Assembly: GCA_021770065.1 (NCBI GenBank)
Contig: JAETRR010000046.1
Coordinates: 1-47,123 of the forward strand
DNA: 47,123 nucleotides
Origin: Lachnoclostridium sp.
GTDB lineage: Bacteria; Bacillota; Clostridia; Lachnospirales; Lachnospiraceae
Direction: 5' to 3'
Below the pieces are notes generated by a model. It ran no database searches. It was not told the origin of the DNA and worked only from the letters and a program-made list of their open reading frames with translations. This document shows, piece by piece, positions 45,515 through 47,123 of the stretch; position 1 is the first letter of the stretch, and every line of letters starts with the position of its first letter. The translations under genes were made by a program, and so were the position numbers.

Positions 45515-46203
45515 TTACTGCAGCAGCTGCAGAACTCCCTGCGGAACCTGATTAGCCTGTGCAAGCATAGCCTGAGAAGCCTGAACCAGAATATTATTCT
45601 TGGTGTAAGCCATCATCTCTTTCGCCATGTCTACGTCACGGATACGGCTCTCAGCAGCAGATTTCCGTCTGCATCTGTCAATCCGATGCTGGTTGAACTC
45701 ATTCCGTCAAGAGTAACATTCAATGTGTTGTGGGATGCAGAAGTCTCGCCTACATGGAGAGCAATCTTTCCGGCATTTGCAACCAGGTCGCCGCTGAAAA
45801 GAGTCATGCCGTTGAAGTTTGCACTCTTGCTGATTCTGTCAATCTCATCCTGCAGAGCTTCGATCTCTTTCTGCATTTCGTTACGGTTGGCTGTGGTGTA
45901 AGTTCCGTTTGCGGACTGGGTAGCCAGAGCAACCATACGGTTCAGCATGGAGTGAACTTCAGTCAGAGCACCCTCAGCAGTCTGTACCAGAGCAACGCCG
46001 TCCTCTGCGTTCTTTTGAGCCGTCTCAAGACCGGTAACCTGAGCTCTCATCTTCTCGGAAATAGCCAGACCTGCAGCGTCGTCGCCGGCACGGTTAATCT
46101 TGTAACCGGAGGACAGTTTCTCCAGGTTCTTTCCTACGAAAGAGTTGTTGTTGGTTAAGTTTCTGTGTGCATTTAATGCAGTAATATTGTGCTGAATTCT
46201 CAT
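45515..46203 (-). pseudogene. Flagellin with frame-breaking internal deletion
   Basis: Flagellin is the filament subunit. AAGGAGG precedes ATG 46203, and the N-terminal D0/D1 region is well conserved (MRIQHNITALNAHRNLTNNN, KLSSGYKINRAGDDAAGLAI, DEIDRISKSANFNG). After [12 protein letters not shown] the frame goes LRAVSVT and stops at 45631. The conserved C-terminal end ([20 protein letters not shown]... to QGVLQLLQ) is present in another frame to 45515. The expected roughly 60-80 residues with the QNRLEHTINNL helix are missing. The junction is CTGCTGCTGAGAGCC, consistent with deletion between short CTGCTG repeats. The product could not polymerise normally. Confidence 0.85.
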
Positions 46204-46263
46204 AGTTTTTCCTCCTTGATAATTGCAGGGAACATCCTTTTCCCCGTAAAGTTATGATAGTTA

Positions 46264-46884
46264 TTATTCGGGCATCCGGAAAGTGTGGTGCGGACTGCCG
46301 GCTGTTGTCCAGTAAAGTACACTTCTACCCATATTGCAGAGCCGGGCAAACTCATTGATCGTGATAACTCCATGCTCCCAGCTTTCATAAAGTTCCGGAA
46401 AATTTTTCGGTATCGGGATTGCCGGTTTTCCAAATCTTACTCCCCGCCGCCTTGCTGCTTCGATTCCCTCCGCCTGCCGGATACGGATATTATTTCTCTC
46501 ATTCTCGGCCACAAAGGAGAGAAGCTGCAGTACTACGTCGCTGATAAAATTTCCTAATAAATCTCTGCTTTTTGTTGTATCCAGAAGAGGCATATCCTGA
46601 ATAATTATATCCACTCCCAGCTCTTTGGTGAGAACGCGCCATTGTTCTTTAATCTCTTCATAATTACGTCCCAGACGATCGATACTTTTTGTGACAACCA
46701 CATCTCCGGCTGTCAGTTTTTTTATCATTTTCTGATATGCCGGCCTCTGAAAATCTTTTCCGCTCTGCCTGTCTATGAAAATTTTCGCCTGCGGAACGCC
46801 CAGTTTTTCCAATGCAATCAGCTGGCGTTCTACATTCTGTTCACGGGTAGATACGCGCACATAGCCATATACATTTTTTCCCAT
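46264..46884 (-). CDS. Serine recombinase (resolvase/invertase type) with altered C-terminus
   Basis: The 206-residue protein has the catalytic resolvase domain: YGYVRVSTREQN (nucleophile Ser12), QSGKDFQRP, SIDRLGRNYEEI (Asp69, Arg70, Arg73), and the helix-E region FVAENERNNIRIRQAEGI. The HTH starts normally (ESWEHGVITINEFARLCNMG), but the last 20 codons (from about 187) lie inside a repeat found twice more at 47001-47123. The expected recognition helix end (S.STFYR-like) is replaced by SVLYWTTAGSPHH. Such recombinases occur beside clostridial flagellin genes. DNA-binding specificity may be lost or changed. Confidence 0.85.
   Translation of the reverse strand: MGKNVYGYVRVSTREQNVERQLIALEKLGVPQAKIFIDRQSGKDFQRPAYQKMIKKLTAGDVVVTKSIDRLGRNYEEIKEQWRVLTKELGVDIIIQDMPLLDTTKSRDLLGNFISDVVLQLLSFVAENERNNIRIRQAEGIEAARRRGVRFGKPAIPIPKNFPELYESWEHGVITINEFARLCNMGRSVLYWTTAGSPHHTFRMPE
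46270..46325 (-). repeat. About 60-bp repeat, diverged copy inside the recombinase 3' end
   Basis: On the plus strand it runs GGGCATCC to GCCGGCTGTTGTCC and AGTAAAGTACACTTC. It aligns with the two tandem units at 47001-47123 (GGGTAYCC ... TTGTCC..TAAAGTGTAC). It encodes the terminal residues of the recombinase. Confidence 0.65.
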
Positions 46885-47000
46885 AAAGCTCTCCTTTTTA
46901 TCTTCTGTATTTCTTTTTGGCTGCTGAAGAATATATTAGCAAAGAAGAAAGCTTATTATGACATAAAACATATTTCATCCGGTAAAATACTTTTTATTCC

Positions 47001-47061
47001 GGGTACCACGTTAATGCATGTTCTTTCGGAGGCGGCTGTTGTCCGCTGAAATGTACCCTTC
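47001..47061 (-). repeat. 61-bp tandem repeat, unit A
   Basis: On the plus strand GGGTACC..TTAATGCATG..CTTTCGG..GGCTGTTGTCCGCTGAAATGTACCC. It lies upstream of the recombinase gene and abuts unit B. Confidence 0.75.
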
Positions 47062-47123
47062 GGGTATCCATTAATGCATGCCCTTTCAGGGCCGGAGGAC
47101 TTTGTCCGATAAAGTGTACTTTA
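47062..47123 (-). repeat. 61-bp tandem repeat, unit B (runs to the window edge)
   Basis: On the plus strand GGGTATCC..TTAATGCATG..CCTTTCAGGG..GGACTTTGTCCGATAAAGTGTAC. It has the same layout as unit A. More units may follow beyond the window. Confidence 0.75.

Noticed and set aside
46200..46433. Reverse-strand 77-residue ORF between recombinase and flagellin
   Set aside because: It overlaps the recombinase 3' end in another frame and is not supported by any start signal.

Overview
The window looks like chromosome of a spore-forming, anaerobic, low-to-mid GC Firmicute, most likely a Lachnospiraceae (Clostridium cluster XIVa) gut bacterium. The basis is the spore genes gpr and spoIIP, class III (anaerobic) ribonucleotide reductase, PPi-dependent glycolysis (PPi-phosphofructokinase plus pyruvate phosphate dikinase), rubredoxin, strong AGGAGG-type ribosome binding sites and the clostridial gene orders era-recO-glyS and comEC-holA-rpsT-gpr-spoIIP. 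No rRNA, tRNA, CRISPR array or intact transposase was seen.

Layout. 1-1.7 kb is an AT-rich accessory stretch with two uncharacterised proteins (one secreted) and what appears to be the membrane part of a broken sugar transferase. 2-15.5 kb is housekeeping: an M16C metallopeptidase, an NhaC antiporter, era, a YqzL-like ORF, recO, a lipoprotein, glyS, PPi-PFK and ppdK. Three copies of a 103-bp palindromic repeat lie just upstream of era and glyS. 15.5-19.2 kb is AT-rich and sparsely coded: about 1 kb of purine-rich non-coding DNA, two flavodoxin-like reductases divergent from an HxlR regulator with three 19-bp-phased operator repeats, and a small hydrolase. 19.2-22.2 kb holds an HD-GYP gene broken by one in-frame stop and a chemotaxis receptor. 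22.3-25.6 kb has azlCD (branched-chain amino acid export) divergent from argBD.

25.6-37.3 kb carries an orphan solute-binding protein, a small DMT transporter, comEA, a two-component system, a frameshifted GerMN lipoprotein, comEC, holA and rpsT (both reverse), gpr and spoIIP. 37.4-40.3 kb is nrdD-nrdG on the reverse strand behind a sigma-A promoter overlapped by two NrdR-like boxes 31 bp apart. 40.6-43.3 kb has rubredoxin and a Nudix hydrolase (translationally coupled), a 215-bp giant hairpin, an AlaX-type editing protein and a small unknown gene. 43.4-47.1 kb is a flagellin locus: a GT2-TPR glycosyltransferase, a flagellin gene with a frame-breaking internal deletion, and a serine recombinase whose last 20 codons lie in a roughly 60-bp repeat. 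Two more copies of that repeat stand in tandem at the right edge.

The main theme beyond housekeeping is erosion of surface, motility and signalling genes (flagellin, HD-GYP, GerMN lipoprotein, sugar transferase) next to several structured repeat families. The recombinase-repeat-flagellin locus and the 215-bp hairpin deserve the closest look. All assignments are from reading the sequence; no database search was run.
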